NCBI RefSeq assembly: GCF_030733685.1
Contig: NZ_JASHIM010000003.1
Location: 186,001-250,000 of the forward strand
Length of the DNA stretch: 64,000 nt
From: Roseovarius sp. MMSF_3281
Lineage (GTDB): Bacteria; Pseudomonadota; Alphaproteobacteria; Rhodobacterales; Rhodobacteraceae
Reading direction: 5' to 3'
Position 1 is the stretch's first letter, and every line of letters begins with the position of its first letter. The notes under the pieces were generated by a model that saw only the letters and a list, made by a program, of their open reading frames with translations, was not told the origin of the DNA and did not search any database. The position numbers and the translations under genes were made by a program. Positions 16,088-25,873 of the stretch are shown one piece after another.

Positions 16088-16711
16088 TCAGCCGCCGTAT
16101 TTTTCCAAGAAGGCCTCGGCGGTCAATTTGCGAAAGTCATCAAGGGCCGCGCGCAGGCGGGCGTGATCCCAATCCCACCAGCCAAGCGCGACGAGGCGGT
16201 CGGCAAGGCCGCGCGGCAAGCGATCCCGCACCGGTTTGGCGGGAAGGCCTGCAACGATGGTATAGGGCGCCACATCGCGGATCACCACGGCCCCGGAGGC
16301 GACGACAGCGCCATGGCCGATGGTCACCTCGGGCTTGATCTGCGCGTTGTGGCCGATCCACGTGTCATGGCCGATATGGGCCAATCGGCTGCGGCGATGA
16401 TCGAACCAATCGGTATCGTCCTGGACATCGTCCCAATAGCTGGCGGACCGGTACATGAAGTGGTGCAGGCTGGCGCGGTCAAGCGGATGGTCGGTGGCCC
16501 CGATACGGGTGAAGCTGGCGATATTGGCGAACTTGCCGATCCGGGCATTGGCGATATCGCAATAGCGATCACAATAGGAATAATCTCCCACCACCGAATG
16601 GGCCACACGACTGCCGCGCCCGATTTCGGTATAGGCCCCGAAACTGGTATCGGTGATCTCGCAATCGGGGTGGATGGTGGGGGTTTCGGCGGAAAGTCTG
16701 GGCATTGGCAT
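16088..16711 (-). CDS. Hexapeptide-repeat transferase, phosphonate-metabolism type
   Basis: Protein of 207 residues with a left-handed beta-helix made of isoleucine-rich hexapeptide repeats (IGRGSRVAHSVVGDYSYCDR, HIGHDTWIGHNAQIKPEVTIGHGAVVASGAV). It resembles the xenobiotic-acetyltransferase branch and the transferase family often encoded in phn operons. The conserved TDHPLDRASLHHFMYRS and the catalytic-type His are present. The start is ATG 16711 or 16705, after AAAAGGA. It is convergent with phnF and set apart by 400 bp of repeats, so it must have its own promoter. Acetylation of an aminophosphonate or a related intermediate is a plausible role but not shown. Confidence 0.78.
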   Translation of the reverse strand: MPMPRLSAETPTIHPDCEITDTSFGAYTEIGRGSRVAHSVVGDYSYCDRYCDIANARIGKFANIASFTRIGATDHPLDRASLHHFMYRSASYWDDVQDDTDWFDHRRSRLAHIGHDTWIGHNAQIKPEVTIGHGAVVASGAVVIRDVAPYTIVAGLPAKPVRDRLPRGLADRLVALGWWDWDHARLRAALDDFRKLTAEAFLEKYGG

Positions 16712-16772
16712 TGGTCCTTTTCCCGCCGCCCTTAGCCCGCCTTTATGACAGTTTCGTAATGCACCACGAAAA

Positions 16773-16798
16773 ACCCCCGCAGGCGGGTCTGCGGGGGT
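16773..16798 (-). terminator. Terminator of the petABC operon
   Basis: On the minus strand a stem ACCCCCGCAG / CTGCGGGGGT with a six-base loop is followed by TTTTTCG. It lies 28 bp after the petC stop, a standard intrinsic terminator. Confidence 0.88.
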
Positions 16799-16825
16799 CA
16801 ATCCGTTTGATATCGGGGCGAACCC

Positions 16826-17614
16826 TTAGCTGGTTTTCTTGCCCTTGACCGGGGCCCAGATACGCTTGTTCGTGAGATAAAGCAGCACTGTCAGCACGGT
16901 CAGGAAGATCACACCGGTCAGGCCGGCCTGCTTGCGCGCCATCATCTTGGGCTCGGCCGTCCACATCAGGAAAGCGGCGACATCCTCGGCCTCGCTCTGC
17001 ATGCTGTTGGAGTGACCATCGGCATAGTCGACATCCTCACCGTAGAGCGGCGGGGCCATCGAAATCCAGCCACCCGGGAAGGCGGTGTTTTCATAGAGGG
17101 TCACGCCAGCCTGGGTTTTGGTTTCACCGGTGTAGCCGACCAGCAGCGATACGATGTATTCCGGACCACCCATACCTTTGAACAGTTGGTTCAGACCGGT
17201 ACCATAGGGGCCGCTGAAACCGGCGCGGGCCTTTGCCATCATGCTCAGGTCGGGCGCGGCTTCGAGGTTGGAGCCGGGGAAGTGATCGGTGGGCTTGGCG
17301 GTGCGGAACTCGTCAAGCTCAGCGTCATAAACATCGTACCCGGCCGCGTAGGCGCGCACCTGGTCTTCGGGCAGGTGCGGGCCACCTTCATCGCCCAGCG
17401 TGCGCAGCGGCACGTATTTCAGGCCGTGGCAGGCCGCGCAGACCTCGGTATAGACCTGAAGGCCGCGTTGCAGCTGGTTCTGATCGAAGGCCCCGAAGGG
17501 ACCTTCGAAGGAGAAATCAACGTCTTCGACTTGGCCCGCGCCGCCCGCGGCCATGGCGGCCCCCGTCGAAAGGGTCAGGGCGGCAACTGCGGAAATCGCG
17601 AGTTTCTTGAACAT
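16826..17614 (-). CDS. petC: Cytochrome c1 of the bc1 complex
   Basis: Protein of 262 residues with a signal peptide ([22 protein letters not shown]), a haem-binding CAACH at residues 59-63, the axial-Met region [15 protein letters not shown], and a C-terminal anchor helix [14 protein letters not shown] followed by basic residues. It passes electrons from the Rieske protein to a soluble or membrane cytochrome c. The frame is open to 17710, but the signal peptide and GGAAACGGG ribosome site fix the start at 17614, 16 bp after petB. Confidence 0.96.
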   Translation of the reverse strand: MFKKLAISAVAALTLSTGAAMAAGGAGQVEDVDFSFEGPFGAFDQNQLQRGLQVYTEVCAACHGLKYVPLRTLGDEGGPHLPEDQVRAYAAGYDVYDAELDEFRTAKPTDHFPGSNLEAAPDLSMMAKARAGFSGPYGTGLNQLFKGMGGPEYIVSLLVGYTGETKTQAGVTLYENTAFPGGWISMAPPLYGEDVDYADGHSNSMQSEAEDVAAFLMWTAEPKMMARKQAGLTGVIFLTVLTVLLYLTNKRIWAPVKGKKTS

Positions 17615-17630
17615 TATCCCGTTTCCTTTC

Positions 17631-18980
17631 TTATTCAGCCGGGGTGGCCGAGGGTGCCCCCGCGCCGCCATCGGATTTCTTGGCATGATTGACCGCGAAG
17701 TCTTCCTCAATCGTCGCCGGCTGTGGTTGCGGTTTCTCGATCACGCCGAGCAGCGGCAGGATCACGAGGAAATAGGCAAACCAGTAGGCCGAGCCAATCA
17801 GCGAGATCGTCGAGTAGGGCGGCTCGGCGGGCATGGCACCGGCCCACATCAGCACGACGAAGTCGATGCAGAGCAGCGCGAACCACCATTTGAACATCGG
17901 ACGATAGCGACCCGAGCGGACCGACGAGGTGTCGAGCCAGGGGGCCAGCGCCATCACGATGATCGCGCCGAACATCGCCAGCACGCCGAAGAACTTGGCG
18001 TCGATGATGCCGCCGGTAATCCAGCTTGCGAACATCACAACCCAGACATCCGAGGTGAAGGCGCGCAGGATCGCGTAGAACGGCAGGAAGTACCATTCGG
18101 GCACGATGAATGCGGGGGTCACCAGAGGGTTGGCCTCGATGTAGTTGTCGGGGTGGCCCAGATAGTTGGGCATGAACCCGACGATGGCAAAGAAGATCAC
18201 CATGATCAGGGCCAGTGCGAAGAGGTCCTTGATCACGAAGTAGGGCCAGAAGGGTACGGTATCTTTCTCGGCCTCGGCCTTGGAGCCGCGGCGCACTTCG
18301 ACACCGGTGGGGTTGTTGTTGCCCGTGGTGTGGAAGGCCCAGATGTGTACGGCAACAAGCGCCGCGATCACGAAGGGCAGCAGGTAGTGCAGCGAGAAGA
18401 AGCGGTTCAGCGTGGCGTTATCCACCGCCGGTCCGCCCAGCAGCCATGTCTGGATCGATTCGCCGATGAAGGGGATCGCGCCGAAGAGGCCGGTAATCAC
18501 CGTGGCGCCCCAGAAGGACATCTGACCCCAGGGCAGAACGTAGCCCATGAAGGCGGTGCCCATCATCATCAGGTAGATCAGCATGCCGATGATCCATGTC
18601 ACCTCGCGCGGGGCCTTGTAGGAGCCGTAGTAGAGGCCGCGGAAGATGTGCAGGTAAACGGCAAGGAAGAACAGCGATGCCCCGTTCATGTGCAGGTAGC
18701 GGATCATGTGGCCGCCGTTCACGTTGCGCATGATGTGTTCGATGCTGGCGAAGGCCAGGTCGACATGCGGCGTGTAGTGCATCACCAGGATGATGCCTGT
18801 GACGATCTGCAAGGCAAGGCAGAAGGTGAGGACGATCCCCCAGATCCACATCCAGTTCAGGTTCTTGGGTGTGGGGATCATGATGGTGTCATAGAGCAGG
18901 CCGACGATGGGCAGGCGCGAATGGAGCCATTTCTCGCCGCCCGTCTTGGGCTCGTAATGATCGTGCGGAATTCCGGACAT
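17631..18980 (-). CDS. petB: Cytochrome b of the bc1 complex
   Basis: Integral protein of 449 residues with eight expected helices. The haem-ligand histidines are seen in helix B and D segments ([16 protein letters not shown] and [17 protein letters not shown]), and the quinol-site PEWY motif is in [16 protein letters not shown]-terminal tail rich in Ala/Pro extends past the last helix, as in Rhodobacter. It lies between petA and petC with gaps of 12 and 16 bp. Confidence 0.97.
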   Translation of the reverse strand: MSGIPHDHYEPKTGGEKWLHSRLPIVGLLYDTIMIPTPKNLNWMWIWGIVLTFCLALQIVTGIILVMHYTPHVDLAFASIEHIMRNVNGGHMIRYLHMNGASLFFLAVYLHIFRGLYYGSYKAPREVTWIIGMLIYLMMMGTAFMGYVLPWGQMSFWGATVITGLFGAIPFIGESIQTWLLGGPAVDNATLNRFFSLHYLLPFVIAALVAVHIWAFHTTGNNNPTGVEVRRGSKAEAEKDTVPFWPYFVIKDLFALALIMVIFFAIVGFMPNYLGHPDNYIEANPLVTPAFIVPEWYFLPFYAILRAFTSDVWVVMFASWITGGIIDAKFFGVLAMFGAIIVMALAPWLDTSSVRSGRYRPMFKWWFALLCIDFVVLMWAGAMPAEPPYSTISLIGSAYWFAYFLVILPLLGVIEKPQPQPATIEEDFAVNHAKKSDGGAGAPSATPAE

Positions 18981-18992
18981 GTGCGCGTTTCC

Positions 18993-19571
18993 TTATCCCA
19001 GTTGGATCGTCGTTTCGTCGACGAATTCGGCCACCGGTACCGGCAGGTTTTCCGGCGCGGGCCCTTTGCGGATGCGGCCGGCGCTGTCGTAGTGCGAGCC
19101 GTGGCAGGGGCAGAACCAGCCGCCCACGCCCTCGGGGCCGACGTAATCGCCCGCATCGTTGAGCGGAACGCAGCCAAGGTGGGTGCAAACGCCCATCTGG
19201 ACCAGCCATTCGCCGCTTTCGTCCAGCGCGCGGTTCTCATCGGTGGCGGGGACTTCGCCGCTGATGTTGTTGTTGCGCGCGATCTTGTCGGGCAGGTCGT
19301 CCAGCGACACGGCGCGGGCCTGCTCGATCTCGGCGGGGGTGCGGCGGCGGATGAACACCGGCTTGCCCAGCCATTTCACCGTGACCTGGGTGCCTTCCGA
19401 CAGGCCCGACACGTCAACCCGGATCGAGCTGAGCGCCTGAACGTCGGCGGAGGGGTTCATTTGATTGACCAGAGGCCAGACGGCAGCCCCTGCGGTTACG
19501 GCACCTGCACCGGCGGTGGCATAGTAGAGGAAATCCCTACGGGTGCCTTCGTGATCTTCTGCGTGGGACAC
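18993..19571 (-). CDS. petA: Rieske iron-sulfur subunit of the bc1 complex
   Basis: Protein of 192 residues from a GTG start ([25 protein letters not shown]). The twin-arginine region RRDF precedes the membrane anchor. The cluster motifs CTHLGC and CPCHGSH are complete, and the C-terminus matches Rhodobacter Rieske proteins closely. The GTG is preferred over the upstream ATG at 19631 because it aligns with family N-termini and has GGAG upstream. First gene of petABC. Confidence 0.95.
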   Translation of the reverse strand: MSHAEDHEGTRRDFLYYATAGAGAVTAGAAVWPLVNQMNPSADVQALSSIRVDVSGLSEGTQVTVKWLGKPVFIRRRTPAEIEQARAVSLDDLPDKIARNNNISGEVPATDENRALDESGEWLVQMGVCTHLGCVPLNDAGDYVGPEGVGGWFCPCHGSHYDSAGRIRKGPAPENLPVPVAEFVDETTIQLG

Positions 19572-19715
19572 GAGGTTTTCTCCATTCTCAAAGCCGGGAC
19601 CGGCCACATACGGATTCGCAGGCCCCTCCAAATGGAAAAGCCATCTGGCGGGCTATTTAGCCGGGGTTTGAAGGGCAGTCCAGTGTGCATTGCCGCGGAA
19701 TCGGGAGTGGTGCGG

Positions 19716-19764
19716 ATGTGTCGCGCTTGTGCAATCGCGCGCGCGTGCCCATGTGTCGCGCTTG
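19716..19764. promoter_or_regulatory. 14-bp direct repeat between petA and the divergent barrel gene
   Basis: ATGTGTCGCGCTTG occurs at 19716-19729 and again at 19751-19764, 35 bp apart. It sits in the shared upstream region of petABC and the outer-membrane protein gene. The TGTCGC part resembles half-sites of redox response regulators (RegA/PrrA), but the match is loose. Confidence 0.4.
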
Positions 19765-19828
19765 CCGCCCCCCTTCGGCGGGTGTAAGCACGCGCAAAGA
19801 TAACCGTTTGAATGGAAGGGTCACACCC

Positions 19829-20518
19829 ATGAAACGCCTTGCCAAAACCGCGATCGCGGCTGTCGCCGCAGGCCTTGTCGCCGCCCCCGCCGCCGCCGAG
19901 TTGGAACTGAGCTTCTACATGGGTGTGCAAAGCGTGCAGGACAGCACGGCCTCTGGCACCCTGCCGGGCGGCGCAGCCGTCAGCCAATCGGTGGACTGGC
20001 AGGGTAAACCGCTGGAAAACCCCTTCTATTACGGGGCGCGCGGCACGTGGTGGACGGCCAACAACCTTGGTTTCGGCCTGGAAGTGACCCATGCGAAGGC
20101 CTATGCCGATGCCGCATCCATGGCGGCGATTGGCGTGAGCCGTCTTGAGCTGTCGGACGGTCACAACATCATCACCGCCAACGTCATGAAACGCTGGCCC
20201 GGGGCCTTCAAGAAAACCCCGAAGTTCACGCCCTACGTGGGCGCGGGCCTTGGGATCGCCATGCCGCATGTCGATGCACAGCCGCTGGCCGCCGGGTCGG
20301 TTCGCACGTTCGGCTATGAGACCACGGGCCTTGCCGCACGCGGGATCGCGGGCCTGAAATACGAGTTGAACCAGGACTGGGCGCTGTTCGGCGAATACCA
20401 GGTGACATGGTCGGACAACGACCTGACCATCGACGGGCCGGCCGGCACCGCGCCCGGCGAACTGAGCACCGAGCTTGTCACCCACGCGGTGAACTTCGGC
20501 GTCAGCTACAGCTTTTAA
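19829..20518 (+). CDS. Outer-membrane beta-barrel protein, lipid A oxidase-like
   Basis: Protein of 229 residues with a signal peptide ending APAAA-ELELSFYMG. Alternating strands and a C-terminal aromatic (VNFGVSYSF) indicate an eight-stranded barrel. It resembles proteins annotated as opacity-type porins or LpxQ-like lipid A oxidases; I cannot separate these by eye. The ATG at 19829 has GGAAGG upstream. The stop codon overlaps that of the convergent sugar transferase in the sequence TTAA. Confidence 0.75.
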   Translation: MKRLAKTAIAAVAAGLVAAPAAAELELSFYMGVQSVQDSTASGTLPGGAAVSQSVDWQGKPLENPFYYGARGTWWTANNLGFGLEVTHAKAYADAASMAAIGVSRLELSDGHNIITANVMKRWPGAFKKTPKFTPYVGAGLGIAMPHVDAQPLAAGSVRTFGYETTGLAARGIAGLKYELNQDWALFGEYQVTWSDNDLTIDGPAGTAPGELSTELVTHAVNFGVSYSF

Positions 20519-21162
20519 GACCGTCGGCGGCGGGGCAGCCGCCCCTTGCGAGGCGCAAGCCCGAGGAATCGCCCCGCCGTCACGGCCACAAGCCAGGCAT
20601 CAAGGCCGATCCCCTGATGTCGTTGATACAAAAGGTCGATATGCGCCTTTCGCGGGATGCAGCGCCGTTCATAGGTGCGGTCGGTTTCCTCGGGCGTTTT
20701 GCAGGCGCGCAGCAGCTTTTCCTCATGCGCGGCAAAGACCAGGCTGGCCAGCCCCGTCACCCCGGGCTGTGATTCAAGCACCTTGCCGTAGACCTGCGGG
20801 AAACGCTCGACATAGATGCGCAGGGGCGGGCGCGGGCCGACGAAACTGATGTCGCCGCGCAGGATATTCCACATTTGCGGCAATTCATCCATGCGCCTGC
20901 GCCTGAGCCGGTGGCCCAAGGGCGTGATCCGATCGCGTTTGTCGCCGCCCGAAACACCGCTGTCATTGCCGGCGGGCGTCATGGTGCGGATTTTCCACAG
21001 GGTGAACCCCCGTTCGGGGCAGCGCATGCGTTCGGCCCCGTAGAACACCGGGCGTTCGCCCCGGGCCAGCATCAGGGCGACGACAACGAGCAGGATGGGA
21101 ATCAGGAAAACCGACAACAGCAGCAAGAGCACAAGATCGAAAACACGTTTTGACAGGGTCAT
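20515..21162 (-). CDS. Undecaprenyl-phosphate sugar transferase (bacterial sugar transferase domain)
   Basis: Protein of 215 residues: one N-terminal hydrophobic helix (RVFDLVLLLLLSVFLIPILLVVVALML) then the catalytic domain with KIRTM, RRRRMDELPQMWNILRGDISFVGPRPP and GVTGLAS motifs. Such monotopic enzymes attach the first sugar phosphate to undecaprenyl phosphate for exopolysaccharide or O-antigen. It lacks the multi-helix N-terminal half of WcaJ/WbaP. The epimerase gene is divergent from it, suggesting a small polysaccharide locus. The long upstream frame is rejected; the helix start fits ATG 21162. Confidence 0.87.
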   Translation of the reverse strand: MTLSKRVFDLVLLLLLSVFLIPILLVVVALMLARGERPVFYGAERMRCPERGFTLWKIRTMTPAGNDSGVSGGDKRDRITPLGHRLRRRRMDELPQMWNILRGDISFVGPRPPLRIYVERFPQVYGKVLESQPGVTGLASLVFAAHEEKLLRACKTPEETDRTYERRCIPRKAHIDLLYQRHQGIGLDAWLVAVTAGRFLGLAPRKGRLPRRRRS

Positions 21163-21367
21163 GCGAGGCGTCTCTTGCCGAGGTGGGCGCGGGCATGGGG
21201 GCCATCGGCGCAAAGACCGCGCCCGCGTCATGAAAAGCGCAGCTATCCCCAGCGGCGCCATTCTGTCAACTCTGCCCCCGGATCGCGCAAGATGGACCAA
21301 GGCCCCCCCATGCGCTAGAGGCTGTGGGGCACACTCACCCCCGCCTGCGCATGAGGAGGCCCGCCGC

Positions 21368-22219
21368 GTGACCCGCCGCCAAGACATCGAAGGCCCGCTT
21401 ATCCTTGGCGCGACCGGCAAGGTCGGGCAGGCCTTGGCGCGGCTTTGGCCCAAGGCCGCGGGGGCGGGCCTGTGGCAATATCGCCCCGGCACATCCGACG
21501 ATGTCATCAACGGGTTTCCGGGGCCGTCGGTGGCATGGGATATCCTGAGCGCGCCGCCCCCGGCCCTGCCCCGTGGCCTGAGCGGTGCGATCGTTCTGGC
21601 CGGGGTGACGGGCGTGGACGAGCGCGCCCTTGCCCGGAACACCGACCTGGCGCTGGCCGGGGTCAAGGCGGCGCGGAACGCGGGCATCGCGCGGGTCTTG
21701 GTGGCCTCGTCTCAGGCGGTTTATGGCAATGAGCGCGCCACGGTTGAAGAAACCACCCCCTGCAACCCGACCACCCCTTATGGCAAGGCGAAGCTGGCCA
21801 TGGAGCGCGCGCTTGCAGGCGTGCCGGGGGTGACCTGTTTGCGGCTGGGCAACGTGGCCGGGGCCGACAGCCTGTTCGGCGCCGCCGCGCGGGGGCCTGT
21901 GACCCTTGACCGTTTTGCCGATGGCAGCAGCCCGCAGCGCAGCTATATCGGGCCGGAAACGCTGGCCCATGTCGTGCAGCGGTTGCTTGACCCGGCCCTG
22001 CCCCTGCCGCCGGTGTTGAATGTCGCCAATCCCGGCCTTGTGGCCATGGACGAGATATTGGCGGCGGCGGGCCTTGAGCATGTCACGCGGCCAGCCCCGG
22101 CGACGGCGCTGCCGAAACTGCAACTGGATGTCACGCGCCTTTGCGAGCTGGTGCCCCTTCCGGGCGCCGAGGCGCGCGGATTGGTGGCCGAGGCGCGGCG
22201 CGGCGGTTGGCGAGCCTGA
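21368..22219 (+). CDS. NAD-dependent epimerase/dehydratase
   Basis: Extended short-chain dehydrogenase of 283 residues. The nucleotide-binding GATGKVGQAL is near residue 12 and the catalytic YGKAK is present, with the usual Ser/Thr before it (VASSQAVYG). The GTG start at 21368 is preceded by GAGGAGG and aligns with the fold, so the longer upstream frame is rejected. A nucleotide-sugar substrate is likely given the sugar transferase next door, but unproven. Confidence 0.82.
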   Translation: MTRRQDIEGPLILGATGKVGQALARLWPKAAGAGLWQYRPGTSDDVINGFPGPSVAWDILSAPPPALPRGLSGAIVLAGVTGVDERALARNTDLALAGVKAARNAGIARVLVASSQAVYGNERATVEETTPCNPTTPYGKAKLAMERALAGVPGVTCLRLGNVAGADSLFGAAARGPVTLDRFADGSSPQRSYIGPETLAHVVQRLLDPALPLPPVLNVANPGLVAMDEILAAAGLEHVTRPAPATALPKLQLDVTRLCELVPLPGAEARGLVAEARRGGWRA

Positions 22220-22244
22220 GGCGGAAGGACAGCCTTGCAGGGGG

Positions 22245-23588
22245 TCAGCAGGCGGCGCGCACCTGTGTGACGATACCGTCCATGACGTCTTCGAGCAGGG
22301 AGATATCCTCGGCCTCGCCCATGACGCGAATCAAGGGCTCGGTCCCCGATTTGCGAATCAGCAGCCGCCCGGCACGGCCAAGCCGCTTTTCGGCCTCGGA
22401 AATCGCGGTTTGCACCGCGTCGGTTTCCAACGGGGCTTTGTCCGACGCGTAGCGCAGGTTGACCAGCTTTTGCGGGATCGGGGTGAAGACATGGGTCAGT
22501 TTGCTGGCCTTGTCACCGGTTTCGACCATGGCCGAGAGGAATTGCAGCGCGCCGATCAGCCCATCGCCGGTGGTGGCGTAATCGGTCATCACGATATGGC
22601 CGGATTGTTCGCCCCCGAGGTTGAAGCCGCCTTCGCGCATCCGTTCGACGACGTAACGGTCGCCGACCTTGGTGCGTTCAAGGCCGATACCGCGGGTTTC
22701 GAGGTAGCGTTCCAGCCCGAGATTGGACATCACCGTCGCGACAAGGGCATTGCCCGAAAGCCGCCCTTCCTCGGCCCAGCGCGCGGCGATCAGGCCCATG
22801 ATCTGATCGCCATCGGCAATCTTGCCTTTCTCGTCGATCAGGATCACCCGGTCGGCATCGCCGTCAAGGCAAATGCCAAGGTCGGCGCGGGTTTCGCGCA
22901 CCCTTTGGGCGGCCAGTTGCGGATGGGTGGAGCCGCATTTTTCGTTGATGTTGAACCCATCGGGCGACACGCCGATGGGGATTACCTCGGCGCCCAGTTC
23001 CCAAAGCACCTTGGGCGCGGCGTTATAGGCCGCGCCATTGGCGCAATCCAGAACGATGCGCAGCCCATCGAGGCGCTGACGGCGGGGGAAGGTTGTCTTG
23101 GCGTATTCGACGTAGCGCCCGCGTGCATCCTCGAGCCGCCGGGCACGCCCGATGGCCTCGGGCTTGGCCAGCGACACCCCTTCGCGGTAAAGGCGCATGA
23201 TTTCGGCCTCGGCCTCGTCCGAGAGCTTGAAGCCGTCGGGGCCGAAAAACTTGATCCCGTTGTCGGTGGCCGGGTTGTGGCTGGCCGAGATCATCACGCC
23301 GACATCGGCGCGCATCGAATGCGTCAGGTAGCCGATGGCCGGTGTCGGCACCGGCCCCAGGAGGAACACGTTCATCCCTGTCGAGGTGAAGCCCGCCGTC
23401 AGCGCGTTTTCGATCATGTAGCCCGAAAGCCGCGTGTCCTTGCCGATGACCACCCGGTGGTCCTGATGGTCGCGCCGGAAATAGCGCCCTGCCGCGGCGG
23501 CGAGTTTCATGGCCACCTCGGCGGTCATCGGCCATGAATTGGCCTCGCCCCGCACCCCGTCGGTTCCAAACAGCGTCTTATCGCTCAT
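22245..23588 (-). CDS. glmM: Phosphoglucosamine mutase
   Basis: Protein of 447 residues starting [12 protein letters not shown]. The phosphoserine loop [16 protein letters not shown] has the active serine at about residue 101-103, the magnesium loop is LDGDADR, and the sugar-specificity loop GEQSGH is present. It makes glucosamine 1-phosphate for UDP-GlcNAc, needed for peptidoglycan and lipid A. GAGGA precedes the ATG. It converges on the epimerase gene with a 25-bp gap. Confidence 0.96.
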   Translation of the reverse strand: MSDKTLFGTDGVRGEANSWPMTAEVAMKLAAAAGRYFRRDHQDHRVVIGKDTRLSGYMIENALTAGFTSTGMNVFLLGPVPTPAIGYLTHSMRADVGVMISASHNPATDNGIKFFGPDGFKLSDEAEAEIMRLYREGVSLAKPEAIGRARRLEDARGRYVEYAKTTFPRRQRLDGLRIVLDCANGAAYNAAPKVLWELGAEVIPIGVSPDGFNINEKCGSTHPQLAAQRVRETRADLGICLDGDADRVILIDEKGKIADGDQIMGLIAARWAEEGRLSGNALVATVMSNLGLERYLETRGIGLERTKVGDRYVVERMREGGFNLGGEQSGHIVMTDYATTGDGLIGALQFLSAMVETGDKASKLTHVFTPIPQKLVNLRYASDKAPLETDAVQTAISEAEKRLGRAGRLLIRKSGTEPLIRVMGEAEDISLLEDVMDGIVTQVRAAC

Positions 23589-23670
23589 CGCGGCATCCTC
23601 TTGTACAGACTGCCGATTTCAATACAGCATGGCCCGCGGTGCAACAACACATCGCACAGCGCAAAAGCAA

Positions 23671-23702
23671 AACGGCCCGGGCGACGCGCGCACCGGGCCG
23701 TT
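23671..23702. terminator. Terminator of the tauABC operon
   Basis: The stem AACGGCCCGG / CCGGGCCGTT encloses a 12-base loop, 21 bp after the tauC stop. T-rich sequence flanks both sides. Confidence 0.8.
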
Positions 23703-23722
23703 TTTCGCCGATGGGGGCGGGT

Positions 23723-24988
23723 TCAGATGCGGCCCTTCCACGGCACCAGCCATGCCTCGGCCTTGCGCATCAGGATGTCGATGCCATAGCCGATGATCCC
23801 GATCAGGATGATGCCCATGATCACGATATCGGTGTTCTGGAAGCGGCTGGCGACCATCACCATCATGCCCGCGCCCTTTTCGGCGGCGACCAGTTCGGCG
23901 GCGACCACGGTGCCCCAACAGACCCCCATGGCAACCCGCGCGCCGGTGAAGATCTCGGGCAGGGAGTTCGGCATGATCACGTGGCGCATCAACTGCCATT
24001 TGCTGGCCCCCAGCGAATAGGCCGCGTGAACCTTGGAGATCGCCACGCCCGACACGCCGGCCCGCGCCGAGATGGTCATGATCCAGAGTGCGGCGAGGAA
24101 CAGCAGGATGATCTTGCCCGACTCGCCGATGCCCGCCCAGATGATCACCAGCGGGATCAAGGCCAAGGGCGGCACCGGGCGCATGAATTCGACGATCGGG
24201 TCGAACCAGCCGCGGAACCAGTCCGACAGGCCCATGGCATAGCCCAGCGGAATACCCACCGCCGCGCCGATGATGAAGCCCACGATCACCCGGAAGAGCG
24301 ACCAGAAGAGGTGCTGCCAGAGGGTAAAGTTCTGGTAGCCTTCGCTGGCGATCTCGCCGACGCGGGCGACCACGGCCTCGGGCGCGGGCAGCCAGATGGG
24401 TTCCATCTGCATGCCCTTGGCGGGGCTGAAGTTGATCGAGCCCTTGCCGGTCAGGGCAACCTGACCGTCGGCCACGCGCACGCTTTCGCCCGGGGCGATG
24501 GGCTGTCCGTCAATCGCGACGATCCTGGCGCCTTCCTTGCGCTTCACATCGTCGTTCTTGTCCATAATCAGAAGCTCGGACCGCCACGCGCCCACCTTGA
24601 TCGCGTCGTTCTTGGCAAAGCCCTCGCCGGGGTCCACCTCGGGCACCTCGGCATCCTGGCCCACGTTGAAGACCCGTGCATAGACCGTGGCATCGTCGCG
24701 CGCGCCGTCGGGGGCCTCCATCGTGTAGGTGAACTCGGTCTCGCCCACGAAGGGGCCGGGGGCATGGACAGGCACCCATTTGGAGCCGGTAAAGGCGCCC
24801 CAAAGCAGAAAGATCGTGACCACCGAGATCACGCTGGCCCACCGGTCGGGGCGCACCGCGCTTTCATCGCCGAAGGTCACTGTCTTGAGCGAGGTGAAAT
24901 CCTGCATCTGGCGGAATTTGCTGACGCCCATGCGGACGATGAAAAAGGCCGCCACGAAGATCGCGGTATAGATAAACAGGATAATCAT
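23723..24988 (-). CDS. tauC: Taurine ABC transporter permease with large periplasmic insertion
   Basis: Permease of 421 residues; ordinary TauC has about 275. Residues 1-19 and 50-65 are membrane helices. Residues about 70-195 form a soluble insertion, probably periplasmic, before the canonical part begins at WLPAPEAVVARV. The EAA-type coupling loop is AAYSLGASKWQLMRHVIMP at about 322-340. Its ATG overlaps the tauB stop. Taurine as substrate is inferred from tauA and the adjacent tpa gene. Related sulfonates are possible. Confidence 0.85.
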   Translation of the reverse strand: MIILFIYTAIFVAAFFIVRMGVSKFRQMQDFTSLKTVTFGDESAVRPDRWASVISVVTIFLLWGAFTGSKWVPVHAPGPFVGETEFTYTMEAPDGARDDATVYARVFNVGQDAEVPEVDPGEGFAKNDAIKVGAWRSELLIMDKNDDVKRKEGARIVAIDGQPIAPGESVRVADGQVALTGKGSINFSPAKGMQMEPIWLPAPEAVVARVGEIASEGYQNFTLWQHLFWSLFRVIVGFIIGAAVGIPLGYAMGLSDWFRGWFDPIVEFMRPVPPLALIPLVIIWAGIGESGKIILLFLAALWIMTISARAGVSGVAISKVHAAYSLGASKWQLMRHVIMPNSLPEIFTGARVAMGVCWGTVVAAELVAAEKGAGMMVMVASRFQNTDIVIMGIILIGIIGYGIDILMRKAEAWLVPWKGRI

Positions 24989-25794
24989 GCCGAAGCCTCC
25001 TCGGTGCGGCCCATGATCTCTTCTTCCATGTCCCAGATCATCGACAGGATTTCCTCGCGCTTCTGGCCGAACTCGGGGTTCTTCTTGACCTCGCGCAGAT
25101 CCTTGCCGACGCCGTCATCGGCAAAGGGCAGGCGATATTCCTTGTGGATACGCCCCGGGCGCGGGGCCATCACCAGCAGGCGTTCCCCCAGCAAAAGCGC
25201 CTCTTCGACCGAGTGGGTGATCAGGATGATCGTCTTGCCGGTTTCCTTCCACAGCTTGAGAACCAGGCCTTGCATCTTTTCGCGGGTCAGCGCGTCCAGC
25301 GCGCCCAAGGGTTCGTCCATCAGGATCACGTCGGGATCATTGGCAAGGCAGCGGGCCAGGGCCACACGTTGCTGCATGCCACCCGACAATTCGTAGACGG
25401 CCTTTTCCTTGAAGTCCTGAAGGCCCACCACGTCCAGCAGGTGATCGACCGTTTCGGCCCATTCCTTTTCACGCTTGCCGGCCATGCGCGGCCCGAAACT
25501 GACGTTGTCGCGCACGCTCATCCATTCGAAGAGCGCGCCTTGCTGGAACACCATGCCGCGTTCGGCATCCGGGCCGGTGACCAGATGATCGTTGAGCATG
25601 ATCCTACCCTCGGTCGGGGCCAGAAACCCCGCCACGATGTTCAAAAGCGTGGTCTTGCCACAGCCCGATGGCCCAAGCACGCTCATCAATTCGCCGGTCT
25701 TGATTTCAAGACTGACGTCTTTCAAGGCCTGCACGTGCCCGCCATTCGGCAGGTCAAAGCGCATCGAGATATTTTCGATGGATAGCGTCGACAT
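24985..25794 (-). CDS. tauB: Taurine ABC transporter ATP-binding protein
   Basis: ATPase of 269 residues from the nitrate/sulfonate/taurine importer family. Walker A GPSGCGKTT at 41-49, signature [16 protein letters not shown] and Walker B VILMDEPLGALD are intact. Coupled to tauC by an ATGA overlap. Separated from tauA by 79 bp that hold a strong stem-loop. Confidence 0.9.
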   Translation of the reverse strand: MSTLSIENISMRFDLPNGGHVQALKDVSLEIKTGELMSVLGPSGCGKTTLLNIVAGFLAPTEGRIMLNDHLVTGPDAERGMVFQQGALFEWMSVRDNVSFGPRMAGKREKEWAETVDHLLDVVGLQDFKEKAVYELSGGMQQRVALARCLANDPDVILMDEPLGALDALTREKMQGLVLKLWKETGKTIILITHSVEEALLLGERLLVMAPRPGRIHKEYRLPFADDGVGKDLREVKKNPEFGQKREEILSMIWDMEEEIMGRTEEASA

Positions 25795-25830
25795 CCCCGC
25801 CCCCGTTGTTGATTTTTGAAATTATGGATG

Positions 25831-25858
25831 GCGCGGGCCGATCCTTCGGGCCCGCGCC
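25831..25858 (-). terminator. Intercistronic stem-loop between tauA and tauB
   Basis: GCGCGGGCC pairs with GGCCCGCGC across a short loop between the tauA stop and the tauB start. No T run follows on the minus strand, so it is more likely a 3'-end stabiliser or attenuator than a full terminator. Such structures raise binding-protein level above that of the membrane components. Confidence 0.6.
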
Positions 25859-25873
25859 GCGTGAAAGCGGGGA

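Noticed and set aside
17553..19787. 744-residue plus-strand frame antisense to petA, petB and petC
   Set aside because: It is His/Asp/Arg-rich with no domain and lies wholly opposite certain bc1 genes; a typical high-GC shadow frame.
23602..23609. TGTACAGA before glmM as a third GTAC element
   Set aside because: Only a single core is present; no partner at 31, 32 or 63 bp.
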